A stretch of 64,000 nucleotides of DNA from Streptomyces xiamenensis (GTDB lineage: Bacteria; Actinomycetota; Actinomycetes; Streptomycetales; Streptomycetaceae). A model generated the notes under the pieces. The model saw only the letters and a list, made by a program, of their open reading frames with translations, made no database searches and had not been told where the DNA came from. Below, in pieces: positions 52,753 through 61,430 of the stretch. The first letter of the stretch is position 1. Every line of letters starts with the position of its first letter. The position numbers were made by a program, and so were the translations under genes. Location of the stretch: NCBI RefSeq assembly GCF_000993785.3, contig NZ_CP009922.3, positions 5,580,001-5,644,000 on the forward strand, given 5' to 3'.

Positions 52753-53130
52753 ATGGAACCTTCGAGGACCGTGCGGCTGTTGTGGGACCGCATGCAGGAC
52801 CGTGACTGGAGCGGTGTCGGCGCGCTGCTGGCACCCGACGCGATCGTGGAGTGGCCGGCCAGCGGTGAACGCATCGTGGGCCGCGAGAACTATGTGCGGG
52901 TCAACGCGGAGTACCCGGAGGGCTGGTCGATCCACGTCCTGCGCGTCGTGGCCTCCGGGAGCGAGGTCGTCTCCGAGGTCGAGGTGCCGCACGGGGCGAT
53001 GGGCGTCCACCGGGCGGTGTCCTTCTGGACCGTGGAGAACGGTGTGATCACCGGGGGCCGCGAGTACTGGACGGAGCTCGGTGCCGACCGGGCCCCCGCC
53101 TGGCGGGCTCCCTACACCGAGCGCATCTGA
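52753..53130 (+). CDS. SnoaL-like/NTF2-like domain protein
   Basis: A 125-residue single-domain protein of the SnoaL fold: LLWDRMQDRDWSGVGALLAPD, WPASGERIVGRENYVRVNAE, HVLRVVASGSEVVSEVEV and HRAVSFWTVENGVITGGREYWTE. The fold serves as isomerase, cyclase or ligand-binding protein; no catalytic residue set can be assigned. ATG 52753 follows GATGAGG. It is next to a decayed TctC gene, with no evident functional link. Confidence 0.85.
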   Translation: MEPSRTVRLLWDRMQDRDWSGVGALLAPDAIVEWPASGERIVGRENYVRVNAEYPEGWSIHVLRVVASGSEVVSEVEVPHGAMGVHRAVSFWTVENGVITGGREYWTELGADRAPAWRAPYTERI

Positions 53131-53299
53131 GGCCCACCCGGGTGCGCTCCGGCGATCACCCCCTCCGGGGAACCGTCCCCGGGCGCCGTATGGAAGAACG
53201 ACCGCTGAGCGAGCGCGCCGTGGGAGCACCCGCGCGGCGTCGCGCCCGCACAGCGCCGGGGCCGGCCCGCACGGGCCGGCCCCAGGGCGTTCGCCTTCC

Positions 53300-53545
53300 C
53301 CGCGTCGGTGGTCGGGCGGCGCCTCGATCTGGTCGCGGAAGTCGTCGGAGCCGCTGACCCCGACCTCCACTGTGTGCGACGGCAGTGCGGTGAGGGCCTC
53401 GCCGCCGCCGATGGCGTGCCCGTGCGGGTTCTCCCCGCCGGGCCTGGAGGACGTCGTCCAGGGTCTGGTACGGCGAATCGGCCGGGACGATGGGCACCTC
53501 GTAGTCCTCGGCGATCCGGGCGATCGGCGTGGGGTCCTCCAGTGC
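53300..53545 (-). pseudogene. remnant of a TctC/Bug-type tricarboxylate receptor
   Basis: Read on the minus strand, one frame gives VALEDPTPIARIAEDY, EVPIVPADSPYQTLDDVLQA (to about 53425). Another frame then gives HAIGGGEALTALPSHTVEVG and VSGSDDFRDQIEA (about 53410-53310). These match consecutive blocks of TctC substrate receptors, in the right order but with an internal deletion and a frame change, and with both ends missing. The gene would have supplied the periplasmic binding protein of a tripartite tricarboxylate transporter. No TctA or TctB gene remains here. Confidence 0.75.
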
Positions 53546-53570
53546 GACGCGACATCAGAGTGTCCGTCTA

Positions 53571-53601
53571 GTGGATACAGATAACCGCCAGGTGGTATAC
53601 A
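53571..53601 (+). promoter_or_regulatory. repeated GTGGATACA / GTGGTATACA before the IclR gene
   Basis: GTGGATACA (53571-53579) and GTGGTATACA (53592-53601) are near-direct repeats 21 bases apart; the second contains the palindrome GTATAC. They lie 40-70 bases before the IclR start and are a possible IclR binding region. Confidence 0.4.
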
Positions 53602-53640
53602 AGCCTTCGGTTCGAACTGATTGCTGAACAAGGGGGCGGG

Positions 53641-54432
53641 ATGACCACCACGGCGGCCACCGACAGCGACGGGGGCGGCGGCGGAATCCGCGCGGTCAGC
53701 CGCGCCTGGCGGGTCCTGCGGGCCTTCACCCCCGACCGGATGTCACTGGGCCTGGCCGACATGGTCCGGGAGACCGGACTGCCCCGGACGACCGTGCTGC
53801 GCCTGGTGGAAACCCTCGCCGCCGAGGGACTGCTGGAAGTCGGGGCGGACGGCCGGATCCGGGTCGGCACCGCCCTGATCTCGTTCGCCGCCTTCGCCGA
53901 CGCGGCCTGGACCGTGCCCGCCGCCTCCCTCGCCCGGATGCGGGCGCTGGCGGCGGAAACCGGCGAGACCGTGAGCCTCTACGTCCGCGAGGGGAACCGT
54001 CGCGTCGTCGTCGGCCAGGCCCCCAGCCCCAACACCCTGCGGCACGCCGTCCAGCAGGGCGACGAACTGCCCATGAACCTCGGCTCGGCCGCCTACATGC
54101 TGCTCAGTCTCGAACCCCCGGCCGAGCGCGAAGCCCTCATCACCGCCATCGTCACCGAAGCCGGCGGCGACCCGCAGGCCCTGCGCGAGGGCATCGCCCT
54201 CGCCGCGGACCAGGGCTGGAGCGTCAGCCACGGCCAGCGCGAGGCGGGCAACAGCGGTCTGGCCGTACCCGTCCCGCACACCGGCAGCCGCCGGCCCGCC
54301 CGCACCGTGGTCCTCGCCCTCGGCGGCCCCACCGTCCGCTTCACCGACGACAAGATCCCCGAGTTCGTCCACGCCATCCACCGCTGCGCCGAGGACATCG
54401 CGCGCATCGGACTCCCGCCCGCCCTGTACTGA
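53641..54432 (+). CDS. IclR-family transcriptional regulator
   Basis: The 263-residue regulator has the winged-helix AVSRAWRVLRAFTPDRMSLG and VRETGLPRTTVLRLVETLAAEGLL, and the IclR effector domain with RMRALAAETGETVSLYVREG, HAVQQGDELPMNLGSAAYML and GQREAGNSGLAVPV. ATG 53641 follows AGGGGGCGGG. RraA-like and dehydrogenase genes follow on the same strand within 23 bases, so it likely controls that operon. The effector would be an aromatic or dicarboxylate compound (family-based inference). Confidence 0.94.
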   Translation: MTTTAATDSDGGGGGIRAVSRAWRVLRAFTPDRMSLGLADMVRETGLPRTTVLRLVETLAAEGLLEVGADGRIRVGTALISFAAFADAAWTVPAASLARMRALAAETGETVSLYVREGNRRVVVGQAPSPNTLRHAVQQGDELPMNLGSAAYMLLSLEPPAEREALITAIVTEAGGDPQALREGIALAADQGWSVSHGQREAGNSGLAVPVPHTGSRRPARTVVLALGGPTVRFTDDKIPEFVHAIHRCAEDIARIGLPPALY

Positions 54433-54455
54433 GGGACCACCACCCAAGGAGAACC

Positions 54456-55037
54456 GTGCACGACTACCCGCCCCCCGGCGCGCTCCCCGTCGCGACCGTC
54501 TCCGACGCGATGGAACGTTTCGGCGTCGCCGACGGCATAGGCCCCCTGTGGCCGGGCGCCACCTTCTCCGGGCCGGCCTTCACGGTCTGGACCCGGCCCG
54601 GCGACAACAAGGGACTGCACGCCGCCTTCGAGACCATCCGGCGCGGCGAGATCCTCGTCGTCAACGGCGGCGGCGACACCACCCGGGCCCTGATCGGCGA
54701 ACTCGTCGTGCAGAAGGCCAAGGCCCTGGAGATCGGCGGCATCGTCCTGGACGGCGCCGCCCGCGACCTCGCCGAACTGCCGGAGCTGGGCATTCCCGTC
54801 TTCGCCCGGGCCGTCACCCCCGCCGGCCCCTGGAAGACCGGCCCGTACCGCACCGGCGTCACCGTCGCCGTCGGCGGTGTCCCCGTCAGCCCCGGTGACT
54901 GGGTGCTCGGCGACCACGACGGTGTCGCCGTCGTCCCCCGGGCCGACATCGGCGAGGTCATCGACACCGCCCACCGGCTCATCGCGGGCGAGGCCGAACG
55001 CCGTGCCGCCAACCAGCGGCTGGTGCCCCGTGACTGA
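54456..55037 (+). CDS. RraA-like family protein (HMG/CHA aldolase type)
   Basis: A 193-residue protein with the RraA/oxaloacetate-decarboxylase fold. It starts PVATVSDAMERFGVADGIGP, has the Gly-rich substrate loop VVNGGGDTTRALIGELVVQ, the metal-binding region LDGAARDLAELPELGIPVFA and GDWVLGDHDGVAVVP. The conserved Arg and Asp of the catalytic GARRD-like motif are present as DGAARDL. Likely activity: retro-aldol cleavage or beta-decarboxylation of a 4-carboxy-4-hydroxy-2-oxo acid. GTG 54456 has AAGGAG 5 bases upstream. It overlaps the next gene by 8 bases. Confidence 0.9.
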   Translation: MHDYPPPGALPVATVSDAMERFGVADGIGPLWPGATFSGPAFTVWTRPGDNKGLHAAFETIRRGEILVVNGGGDTTRALIGELVVQKAKALEIGGIVLDGAARDLAELPELGIPVFARAVTPAGPWKTGPYRTGVTVAVGGVPVSPGDWVLGDHDGVAVVPRADIGEVIDTAHRLIAGEAERRAANQRLVPRD

Positions 55038-55947
55038 CGCCCCCGCACCCCTGGTCTGGATCCCGCGCCCCGTCCACCCCGACGCCGTCGACCGCCTCAG
55101 CCGGCATGCCGAGGTGCGCCTGGGTTACGACGCCGATGCCGTTCCCTTCGACGCCGTCTGCCACCGGGTGGCCGGGATCCTGCTGCGGACCGAACGCGTC
55201 GACGGAGCCATGATGCGCCGGGCGCCCCGGCTGCGGATCATCGCCCGGCACGGCGTCGGCCTCGACACGGTCGACCTCGACCAGGCCCGCGCACAGGGCA
55301 TCACGGTCACCACCACGCCCACCGCCAACACCCAGTCGGTGGCCGAGCACACCATCGCCCTGCTGCTCGCCGTGCGGCGTGGCATCGGTCTCGCGGTGCG
55401 CGGCGAGGGCGACACCCGGACCGCCATCCGCGGACGTGAACTCAACGGCGCCACCCTGGGCCTGGTCGGATTCGGCCGCATCGCCCGCCGGGTGGCGGCC
55501 ATCGCCGCCCACGGCTTCGGCATGCGGGTCCTGGCCCACGACCCCGTGGTCCCTGACGGGGACATCACCGCCGCCGGAGCCGAACCCGCCGAGCTGCCCG
55601 CCGTGCTGGCGGCGGCGGACCATCTCAGCCTGCATGTGCCGCTCACCCCCGGCACCCGCGGGCTGATCGGGGCACCCGAACTGGCGGCCCTGCCGGCCGG
55701 CGCCGTCGTCGTCAACACCTCGCGCGGCGGCATCCTGGACGAGGAGGCGCTGTTGGCCTCCCTCCGCGCGGGCCACCTGGCGGGCGCCGGCCTGGACGTC
55801 ACCACCGTCGAGCCGCTGCCGCGGGACCATCCGCTGCGTGCCGAGCCGGCCGTGGTCATCACCCCGCACACCGGGGCTCAGACCGAGGAGGCCCTGTACC
55901 GGATGGCGGCCGAGGCGGCCGACCATCTCATCCGGCACCTCGGCTGA
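55030..55947 (+). CDS. D-isomer-specific 2-hydroxyacid dehydrogenase
   Basis: This 305-residue NAD-dependent dehydrogenase has GVGLDTVDLDQARAQGITVT, the Rossmann motif TLGLVGFGRIARRVA, DHLSLHVPLTPGTRGLI, VVNTSRGGILDEEAL with catalytic Arg, the Glu in LDVTTVEPLP and the His of VVITPHTGAQTEEAL. It interconverts a 2-hydroxy acid and 2-oxo acid, probably the product or precursor of the RraA-like enzyme. GTG 55030 lies within the RraA-like 3' end, an overlap that implies coupling. Confidence 0.94.
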   Translation: MTDAPAPLVWIPRPVHPDAVDRLSRHAEVRLGYDADAVPFDAVCHRVAGILLRTERVDGAMMRRAPRLRIIARHGVGLDTVDLDQARAQGITVTTTPTANTQSVAEHTIALLLAVRRGIGLAVRGEGDTRTAIRGRELNGATLGLVGFGRIARRVAAIAAHGFGMRVLAHDPVVPDGDITAAGAEPAELPAVLAAADHLSLHVPLTPGTRGLIGAPELAALPAGAVVVNTSRGGILDEEALLASLRAGHLAGAGLDVTTVEPLPRDHPLRAEPAVVITPHTGAQTEEALYRMAAEAADHLIRHLG

Positions 55948-56099
55948 CACCCGGCACCCTGGTCCCGAGCGGCGCACCCGCCCTCGGAGGCGATGGTGTT
56001 GGCCGCCCGGCGCGCATCGCGCTGACACCGCTGACAGCCGGAGCCCGTGGTCCTGCGAGCGCTCTGCCCGCAGGACCACAGGGCACGACACGCCACGGG

Positions 56100-56105
56100 T
56101 ACGAT
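56100..56105 (+). promoter_or_regulatory. -10 element TACGAT of the racemase gene
   Basis: TACGAT lies 32 bases before the GTG at 56138, giving a leader of about 25 bases that contains GAGGGAGG. This shows the racemase is probably a separate transcript from the dehydrogenase operon. Confidence 0.5.
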
Positions 56106-56137
56106 CTGCGCAGGCTCGGGAGCAGAGGGAGGCGGAC

Positions 56138-56830
56138 GTGAAGGTCATCGGCCTGATCGGCGGAATGAGCTGGGAATCCACGGCCGAGTACTACCGGCTG
56201 CTGAACACGTTGACGCGTGACCGGCTCGGTGGGCTGCACTCCGCCCGCTGCGTGCTCTACTCGGTGGACTTCGCGGAGATCGAGCGACTCCAGGTCCAGG
56301 GACGCTGGCAGGAGGCCGGGGAGATCCTGGCCGACGCGGCCCGCGCCCTGGAGCGGGCCGGCGCCGAGCTGGTGCTGATCTGTACCAACACGATGCACAA
56401 GGTGGCGGATCAGGTGGCGGCGGCGGTGTCGGTACCGCTGCTGCACCTGGCCGACGCCACCGCGGTCGCCGTGCGGGCCGCGGGGGTGCGCACGGTCGGC
56501 CTGCTCGGGACGGCGTTCACGATGGAACAGGATTTCTACCGTGGGCGTCTGGAAGCGGGTGGGCTCAAGGTGTGCGTGCCGAGCGCCGACGAGCGCGCCG
56601 TGGTCCACCGGATCATCTACGAGGAGCTGTGCCTCGGTGTGGTGCGGGACGCGTCGCGCGAGGAATTCCAGCGGGTGATCGGGCGGCTCGTCGAGCGGGG
56701 CGCCGAGGGCGTCATCCTGGGCTGCACCGAGATCGAGTTGCTCATCGGGGAGCGGCACAGCCCCGTTCCGGTCTTTCCCACGACGCGGCTGCACGTGGAG
56801 GCGGCCCTCCGGCAGGCCCTGGCCCCGTGA
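56138..56830 (+). CDS. aspartate/glutamate racemase family protein
   Basis: A 230-residue cofactor-independent racemase. The first catalytic Cys is in LVLICTNTMHKVAD and the second in GVILGCTEIELLI. The opening VIGLIGGMSWESTAEYYRLLN and GLLGTAFTMEQDFYRGRL match aspartate racemases of the YgeA type. It probably makes D-aspartate or D-glutamate. GTG 56138 is preceded by GAGGGAGGCGG. It could supply D-amino acids for peptide products or the cell wall, but no direct link is visible. Confidence 0.94.
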   Translation: MKVIGLIGGMSWESTAEYYRLLNTLTRDRLGGLHSARCVLYSVDFAEIERLQVQGRWQEAGEILADAARALERAGAELVLICTNTMHKVADQVAAAVSVPLLHLADATAVAVRAAGVRTVGLLGTAFTMEQDFYRGRLEAGGLKVCVPSADERAVVHRIIYEELCLGVVRDASREEFQRVIGRLVERGAEGVILGCTEIELLIGERHSPVPVFPTTRLHVEAALRQALAP

Positions 56831-57012
56831 CTGCCCCGGCCGGGGCGAACGCGATCAGCCGGTCGCCCCGCGTTCGATCGGGAAGCCGTCGGTGCCGTGG
56901 GCGTTCTCCGGGCAGGTGGCGTGTGGGTGGCCGACGGGGCAGCGGCGTCGCCCGTGATCGGCGGCGCCGCTGCCGTCATCGCCCTTCGCCCCTCACCCCG
57001 GGGCCGGGCACG

Positions 57013-58410
57013 CTACTTCCCGGGAGAACAGGGATCACAGCAGGAGGGCGCCTGTTCGACACAGACGGTGACGGAGTCCGTGTTGTCGCCGGTGTCGGGA
57101 TCCGTCTCGTTGCCCAAGACCGTCGCCGTGTTGCGGATCCGGCCCGCCACGGTGGCCTTCGCCCGCAGGACGAGGGCGGCGGTGGCGGCGACGGCCAGGT
57201 CGCCCACGGACCACAGGCCGGTGTCCGGGTCGTAGTCCCCGGTGCCCTCGGCGGACAGGAGGACGAGACCGTCGGGGAGCCGGTCGGTGACCCGCACGCC
57301 GGTGGCGTCGTTCGGGCCGGCGTTGCGCACGGTGATGCGGTAGGTGACGGTCTGGCCGACGGTGACGGTCGTCGCGTCGGCGGCCTTCACCACCGACAGG
57401 TCGGCGGCTGGTCTGACCTCGGTGACCGCCTCGTTGGAGCGGGCCGTCAGGGCCTCGGGCGTCTCGCCGAGCCGGTTCTCGTAGGAGGCGGTCGCGGTGT
57501 TGCTGATCAGCCGTCCGGCCGCGGCCCGTTCGATGCGGACCCGGTACTCCGCCGTTGTCCCGCCCGGCAGGGTCTCGGTGTTGAGCAGCGTGCCCCCGCC
57601 GGCGGCGGAGGCCCCGGCCCCCAGATGGAAGACGACCCGGTTCGCCCCGGCGTCGTAGGAGCCCTGGTCATCGCCCGGAGCGTCGCTCTTGTCCCCGGTG
57701 TTCGGTCCGTCGACGATCCGCAGGGACCCCGGCACGTACGTGGTTCCCGGCGGGAGGACATCGGTCAGGACGAGGGCCTCCGCCGCGCCGCCACCCTCGT
57801 TCCTGGCAGTGACGCGGTACGTGATGACCTCTCCCACCTCCAGCGGTCCGGCCGGAATCGCCTCCTTGTGGAGCGTCACGTGGGGGGCCGTGCCGAAGAA
57901 GATGCCGTCCAGGAAGTTGCCGATGCCGCGGTTGCCGCCGGCGGCGGAGAGGGACCGGAAGGCGAAACGCGTCAGCGTCTGCCCCGCCGGGACGACGTAG
58001 GTGCCCCGGTACTGACCCCAGGCGTCCTTGCCGTCGGAGAAGCGTCCCTGCTCCACCGTTGACCCGGGCGCGCCGATGTCCAGCGCCATGGTGTCCTCGC
58101 CCAGCCGGCCACGGTGCTGCAGACGCCAGTAGAGCGTGGTGCCCGGGGTGGTCGGCAGGTCCTGGTAGAGCGTGGACACCTCGTTGGCGTTCAGCTCGGC
58201 GAACTGGGCGCCGTCGGCGGACGGCACACCGAGGAAGCCGGTGTGCCACAGCTCCACCATGTGGTCGGAGGCGGTGGTGAGCCAGCCGGGGACCCGCTTG
58301 GGTGCCTGGGTCTGGGAGGCGTCGGGCAGGATCTCGTAGTTGGTGACGGTGGGTTCTTCGAAGCTGCCGTTGACGAGGGTGACCCGGAGCGGAGCGGGAG
58401 GTGTGGACAT
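57013..58410 (-). CDS. DUF11 (isopeptide-type adhesin repeat) protein without signal peptide
   Basis: The 465-residue protein has an N-terminal jelly-roll-like domain (about 8-180, VTLVNGSFEEP, LWHTGFLGVPSADGAQFAEL). Two DUF11 repeats follow: about 180-320 (GEVITYRVTARNEGGGAAEA) and about 330-460 (VGQTVTYRITVRNAGPNDAT with LPDGLVLLSAEG). It ends in CVEQAPSCCDPCSPGK. DUF11 repeats are typical of surface or secreted proteins, yet MSTPPAPLRVTLVNG gives no signal peptide. ATG 58410 follows GAGGGGATGCAGC. It has no partner genes. Confidence 0.85.
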   Translation of the reverse strand: MSTPPAPLRVTLVNGSFEEPTVTNYEILPDASQTQAPKRVPGWLTTASDHMVELWHTGFLGVPSADGAQFAELNANEVSTLYQDLPTTPGTTLYWRLQHRGRLGEDTMALDIGAPGSTVEQGRFSDGKDAWGQYRGTYVVPAGQTLTRFAFRSLSAAGGNRGIGNFLDGIFFGTAPHVTLHKEAIPAGPLEVGEVITYRVTARNEGGGAAEALVLTDVLPPGTTYVPGSLRIVDGPNTGDKSDAPGDDQGSYDAGANRVVFHLGAGASAAGGGTLLNTETLPGGTTAEYRVRIERAAAGRLISNTATASYENRLGETPEALTARSNEAVTEVRPAADLSVVKAADATTVTVGQTVTYRITVRNAGPNDATGVRVTDRLPDGLVLLSAEGTGDYDPDTGLWSVGDLAVAATAALVLRAKATVAGRIRNTATVLGNETDPDTGDNTDSVTVCVEQAPSCCDPCSPGK

Positions 58411-59055
58411 GCTGCATCCCCTCGGAGTTGACGCTGCTGAACGGCACGCCGGCCGGCTCCGCGGAGGGCTGCCGGGGCATCACCGTGACGCTCAGTAGGG
58501 CAGCGCAGGGCGGGGGTTACGTACAGGGGCACGTCCACGGGTCCGGCCAACCTGGCACCGCGGGTTTGCGCGCCCGCCGGCCGGGGCGGGGCCCCGGCGC
58601 ACGTCACCTCTACGGCGTCGGGGCGCCGCGGCCACCTCAGACGTCCCCCGGTTGTCTTCCGTCACCCCCGGTATGACCGGAAATGCCGCACACTCCGTGA
58701 AAAGAGGACCCCTGAAAGGGTGAATGCACTGCCCTTGAGTTGACGCACCGAGTGCGGAGTTGCGGGCCATCGCGGGCACGACCGAGGGCCGGAACGGGTG
58801 CCCCTGAGGGCGTAGAGGGAAAGGCTTACTGTCACACGATTACCGTGGGGCGCGCGAGGAACTGTTCTGAACAGAGGCAACAGCGAACCGTCGCGCCCAC
58901 GTGCGTCCGTGGCCCGGGGTGGAGGACCGGGCGGTTCAGGGGGCAGAGGTGCGCCACCGTACGCGGACCGTACGGGCGTGAGGTGCTGTCCGCCGGAGCA
59001 CGCGGGGGCCGTTCTTCGGTGCTGTCACGGCTTCCCAGGAACAAAGGAAACGATT
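58411..59055. other. 645-base gap with a 13-bp palindrome before the LuxR gene
   Basis: No supported gene. Two features stand out: CTGTTCTGAACAG (58862-58874, 6-1-6 palindrome) about 180 bases before the LuxR start, and the less GC-rich stretch 58665-58750 (GTGAAAAGAGGACCCCTGAA) downstream of nothing obvious. The region should carry promoters for the divergent DUF11 and LuxR genes. Confidence 0.45.
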
Positions 59056-59718
59056 GTGGAGAGCTCTCACCAACTCGGGGACGATGTGCCGCTCGACGTC
59101 ACCCTTCTCGTGGAGTCCGAAGTGCTCCGGCGGGGCGTCGGCTCCCTGCTCGCGCAGATCCCGTGGGTGACGCTCGTCGACCGGCGGCCGGGCAGGACCG
59201 GGTCGCCCGACAGCGGGCCCGGCCGCGCCTCGTTCATCATCGCCACGCTGCCCGAGTGGAGAACGCTGACGGGAGAGGACCTGCTGGGCCCCGGGACCCG
59301 GCCCTTCGTCCTGCTCATCGGTGACGACATCCACGCCAGGGACCTCTCGCTCCCCGCGGAGGTGCCGTGCGACGGTGTCATCTCGCTCCGGGAGGCGACG
59401 GTGCCGCTCCTGGACACCACCTTGCGCCGCGTCGTCGAGGGCGACATGCCGCTGCCCGCGCCACTGGCACGCGAACTGCTCGCCGGCAGCCGGGGACCGG
59501 TGCGGCACCACACCGGCCGACGCGCGGTGTCCTTCACCGACCGGGAGAGGGAGACGCTCGGCCTGCTGGCCCAGGGGTACAGCAACAAGCAGATCGCGAA
59601 GGCGCTCGGCATCTCGGCCCACGGGGTGAAACGCCTGGTCGGTGCCATACTGCTGAAACTGGGCGCTCCCAACCGCACCACGGCGGCCGTCATGGCGATG
59701 AACGAGAGACTGCTCTAG
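59056..59718 (+). CDS. LuxR-family regulator with atypical receiver
   Basis: A 220-residue NarL-like protein. The C-terminal LuxR helix-turn-helix is clear (SFTDRERETLGLLAQGYSNK with QIAKALGISAHGVKRLVGAI). The N-terminus (about 10-130, LDVTLLVESEVLRRGVGSLL) has the receiver fold, but the phosphoacceptor position after strand 3 reads FIIATLPEW with no Asp, so it is probably not phosphorylated. GTG 59056 follows AAGGAAA. It sits just upstream of the MFS/PKS pair and may be the pathway regulator of that cluster. Confidence 0.9.
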   Translation: MESSHQLGDDVPLDVTLLVESEVLRRGVGSLLAQIPWVTLVDRRPGRTGSPDSGPGRASFIIATLPEWRTLTGEDLLGPGTRPFVLLIGDDIHARDLSLPAEVPCDGVISLREATVPLLDTTLRRVVEGDMPLPAPLARELLAGSRGPVRHHTGRRAVSFTDRERETLGLLAQGYSNKQIAKALGISAHGVKRLVGAILLKLGAPNRTTAAVMAMNERLL

Positions 59719-60152
59719 CGCACGGATGGGATCTCTCCCCGGGATCGCGGACGTACCGGCGGCCGTCGGTACGGACGTGACCACAGTGGCGCCCCAACCC
59801 CGCCAGCGGACACCGTCGTTGCCGTCGGCGCAGGTGAACGGCCCTGCACCGCCATCCTCTCCCGTGCGCGGCGGCGAATCAGCCCCGACCGGGCGGCCGA
59901 AGGACATGGACCGACGGGCATAGCCGATTGGGTAGATCCCCTCCCGCCTGACCTGCGGCTATGTTGACGGGCCATGGGCGAGGAAACGATCAACCCGCCG
60001 TGCGGCGCACCGGTGGCCGGGCGGCACCTGAGGCGGGCAGCGGCCAGCTCGACGTGACGGCCGGCACCGGTCGTACCCGGAGAATCTGAGGGCCCTTCTT
60101 CGTTCCCGCGAGACTGCTCGGGCTGGTGACAGCCACTCAGGAGGTCGTGAAA
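59719..60152. other. 434-base gap between the LuxR and MFS genes
   Basis: No supported gene. Near 59919-59965 is an interrupted inverted repeat (ATAGCCG / CGGCTAT) with a long loop; GGCTATGTTGACG in the same area might be a promoter. The MFS promoter must lie here. Confidence 0.4.
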
Positions 60153-61430
60153 GTGCGTTACTTCCGTCTGCTCGTCCTCAGCAACGGGGTCTCGGCATAC
60201 GGCAGCTACCTCAACCTGGTGGCGCTGAACGTCTTCGTGTACCAGGTGACCGGCAGCCCCATGGCGGCGGGCATCTTCATGGCGGTGCGGCTGCTGACCA
60301 GCGTGGGCAGCGGCTTCGTCAGCGGGCGACTGGTTTCGCGCTTCGACCGCAAATGGCTGATGGTCGGATCCGACCTGGTCCGCGCCGTGATGCTGCTGGC
60401 GCTGCTGCCGCTGTCGGACGACGGCCGGCTTCCGCTGCTGTTCGTGCTCGCGTTCACGACGGGTGCCTGTACGACGCTGCACCAGGTCGCCCTGCGCACC
60501 AGCGTCCCCGAGATCGTCGGGGCCGAGCTGCGGGTCAAGGCCAACGGCCTGCTGGTCACCGGCCGTTCCCTCGCCATGATCGCCGGCTTCGCCTCCTCCG
60601 GCCTGGTGATCGCCCAGTTCGGCTACACGACGGCGTTCGCCCTGAACGCGGTCACGTTCCTGGTGTCCGCCCTGATCCTGTCCTCGCTGCCGATCCGGAC
60701 CCGGGCAGCGGCCACCGAGGGGGACGAGGCGAGCGCGGAGAGCGGGCGGGCGAGCCGGTGGGTGTCCTGGACGCTGCTGCGGGCCGCACCGGTGATGGCG
60801 GCCATGCTGGCCATCCGGGGCGCCGACGCGCTGGGCTCCTCCTCCCACAACGTCGCGCTGCCCATCTACTCCAGTGAGCTGGACCCCACCCATCCGGCGA
60901 CCTTCATCAGCCAGTTCTGGGCCACCTGGGCCATCGGGCACATCATCGCGCTCCAACTGTGCTCGCGCTACGGCAAGACGGGGCGGACCTTCGGGGAGAA
61001 GGCCTTCGCGGCCGGCTCCGCCCTGATGTCGGTGGGCTTCGTCCTCGTCTTCGTCGGACTGCCCACCGTCCCCGCCGTCATCGCCGCGCTGATCGCCGGA
61101 ATGGCGGACGGATTCACCGAGATCGCCTACGTCAGCAAGCTCCAGGAAGCCCCCGACGAGCAGCGCGGCCGGCTGTTCGGTCTCGCGGCCGCCGTCGAGA
61201 ACGGCGGATTCGGGGTCGGGATGCTCGTCAGCTCCGCCCTGCTGGAGGTCTACGCTCCGATCGTGGTCGTGGGCCTCTTCCACGGGCTCACGTTCGTGCT
61301 GTGCCTCGGCTTCCTCCTCGCGCTGGTGAGACGGGGCAGAAGACCCGCCGCACCTCCGCCGGAGGAGCGCGACACCGCCGGCACACCGGAGCCGGACGTG
61401 AAAACCTCCCACCAGGGCGGCGGTTCGTGA
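60153..61430 (+). CDS. MFS transporter linked to the PKS gene
   Basis: A 425-residue protein with about 12 membrane segments, of the enterobactin-exporter/MFS_3-like type: LLVLSNGVSAYGSYLNLVAL, the helix 2-3 loop GRLVSRFDRKWLM, and a second half with GADALGSSSHNVALPIYSS and GLAAAVENGGFGVGM. It probably exports the polyketide-containing product. GTG 60153 has AGGAGG 8 bases upstream; GTG codons at 60126 and 60147 are less well placed. Its stop overlaps the PKS start (GTGA), so the genes are coupled. Confidence 0.92.
   Translation: MRYFRLLVLSNGVSAYGSYLNLVALNVFVYQVTGSPMAAGIFMAVRLLTSVGSGFVSGRLVSRFDRKWLMVGSDLVRAVMLLALLPLSDDGRLPLLFVLAFTTGACTTLHQVALRTSVPEIVGAELRVKANGLLVTGRSLAMIAGFASSGLVIAQFGYTTAFALNAVTFLVSALILSSLPIRTRAAATEGDEASAESGRASRWVSWTLLRAAPVMAAMLAIRGADALGSSSHNVALPIYSSELDPTHPATFISQFWATWAIGHIIALQLCSRYGKTGRTFGEKAFAAGSALMSVGFVLVFVGLPTVPAVIAALIAGMADGFTEIAYVSKLQEAPDEQRGRLFGLAAAVENGGFGVGMLVSSALLEVYAPIVVVGLFHGLTFVLCLGFLLALVRRGRRPAAPPPEERDTAGTPEPDVKTSHQGGGS

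Noticed and set aside
53112..53555. A 147-residue minus-strand gene
   Set aside because: Parts of different frames show TctC blocks interrupted by a deletion, so a pseudogene explains the region better than an intact gene.
60126..60152. Longer start of the MFS transporter at GTG 60126
   Set aside because: No ribosome site precedes it, while AGGAGG lies 8 bases before GTG 60153.
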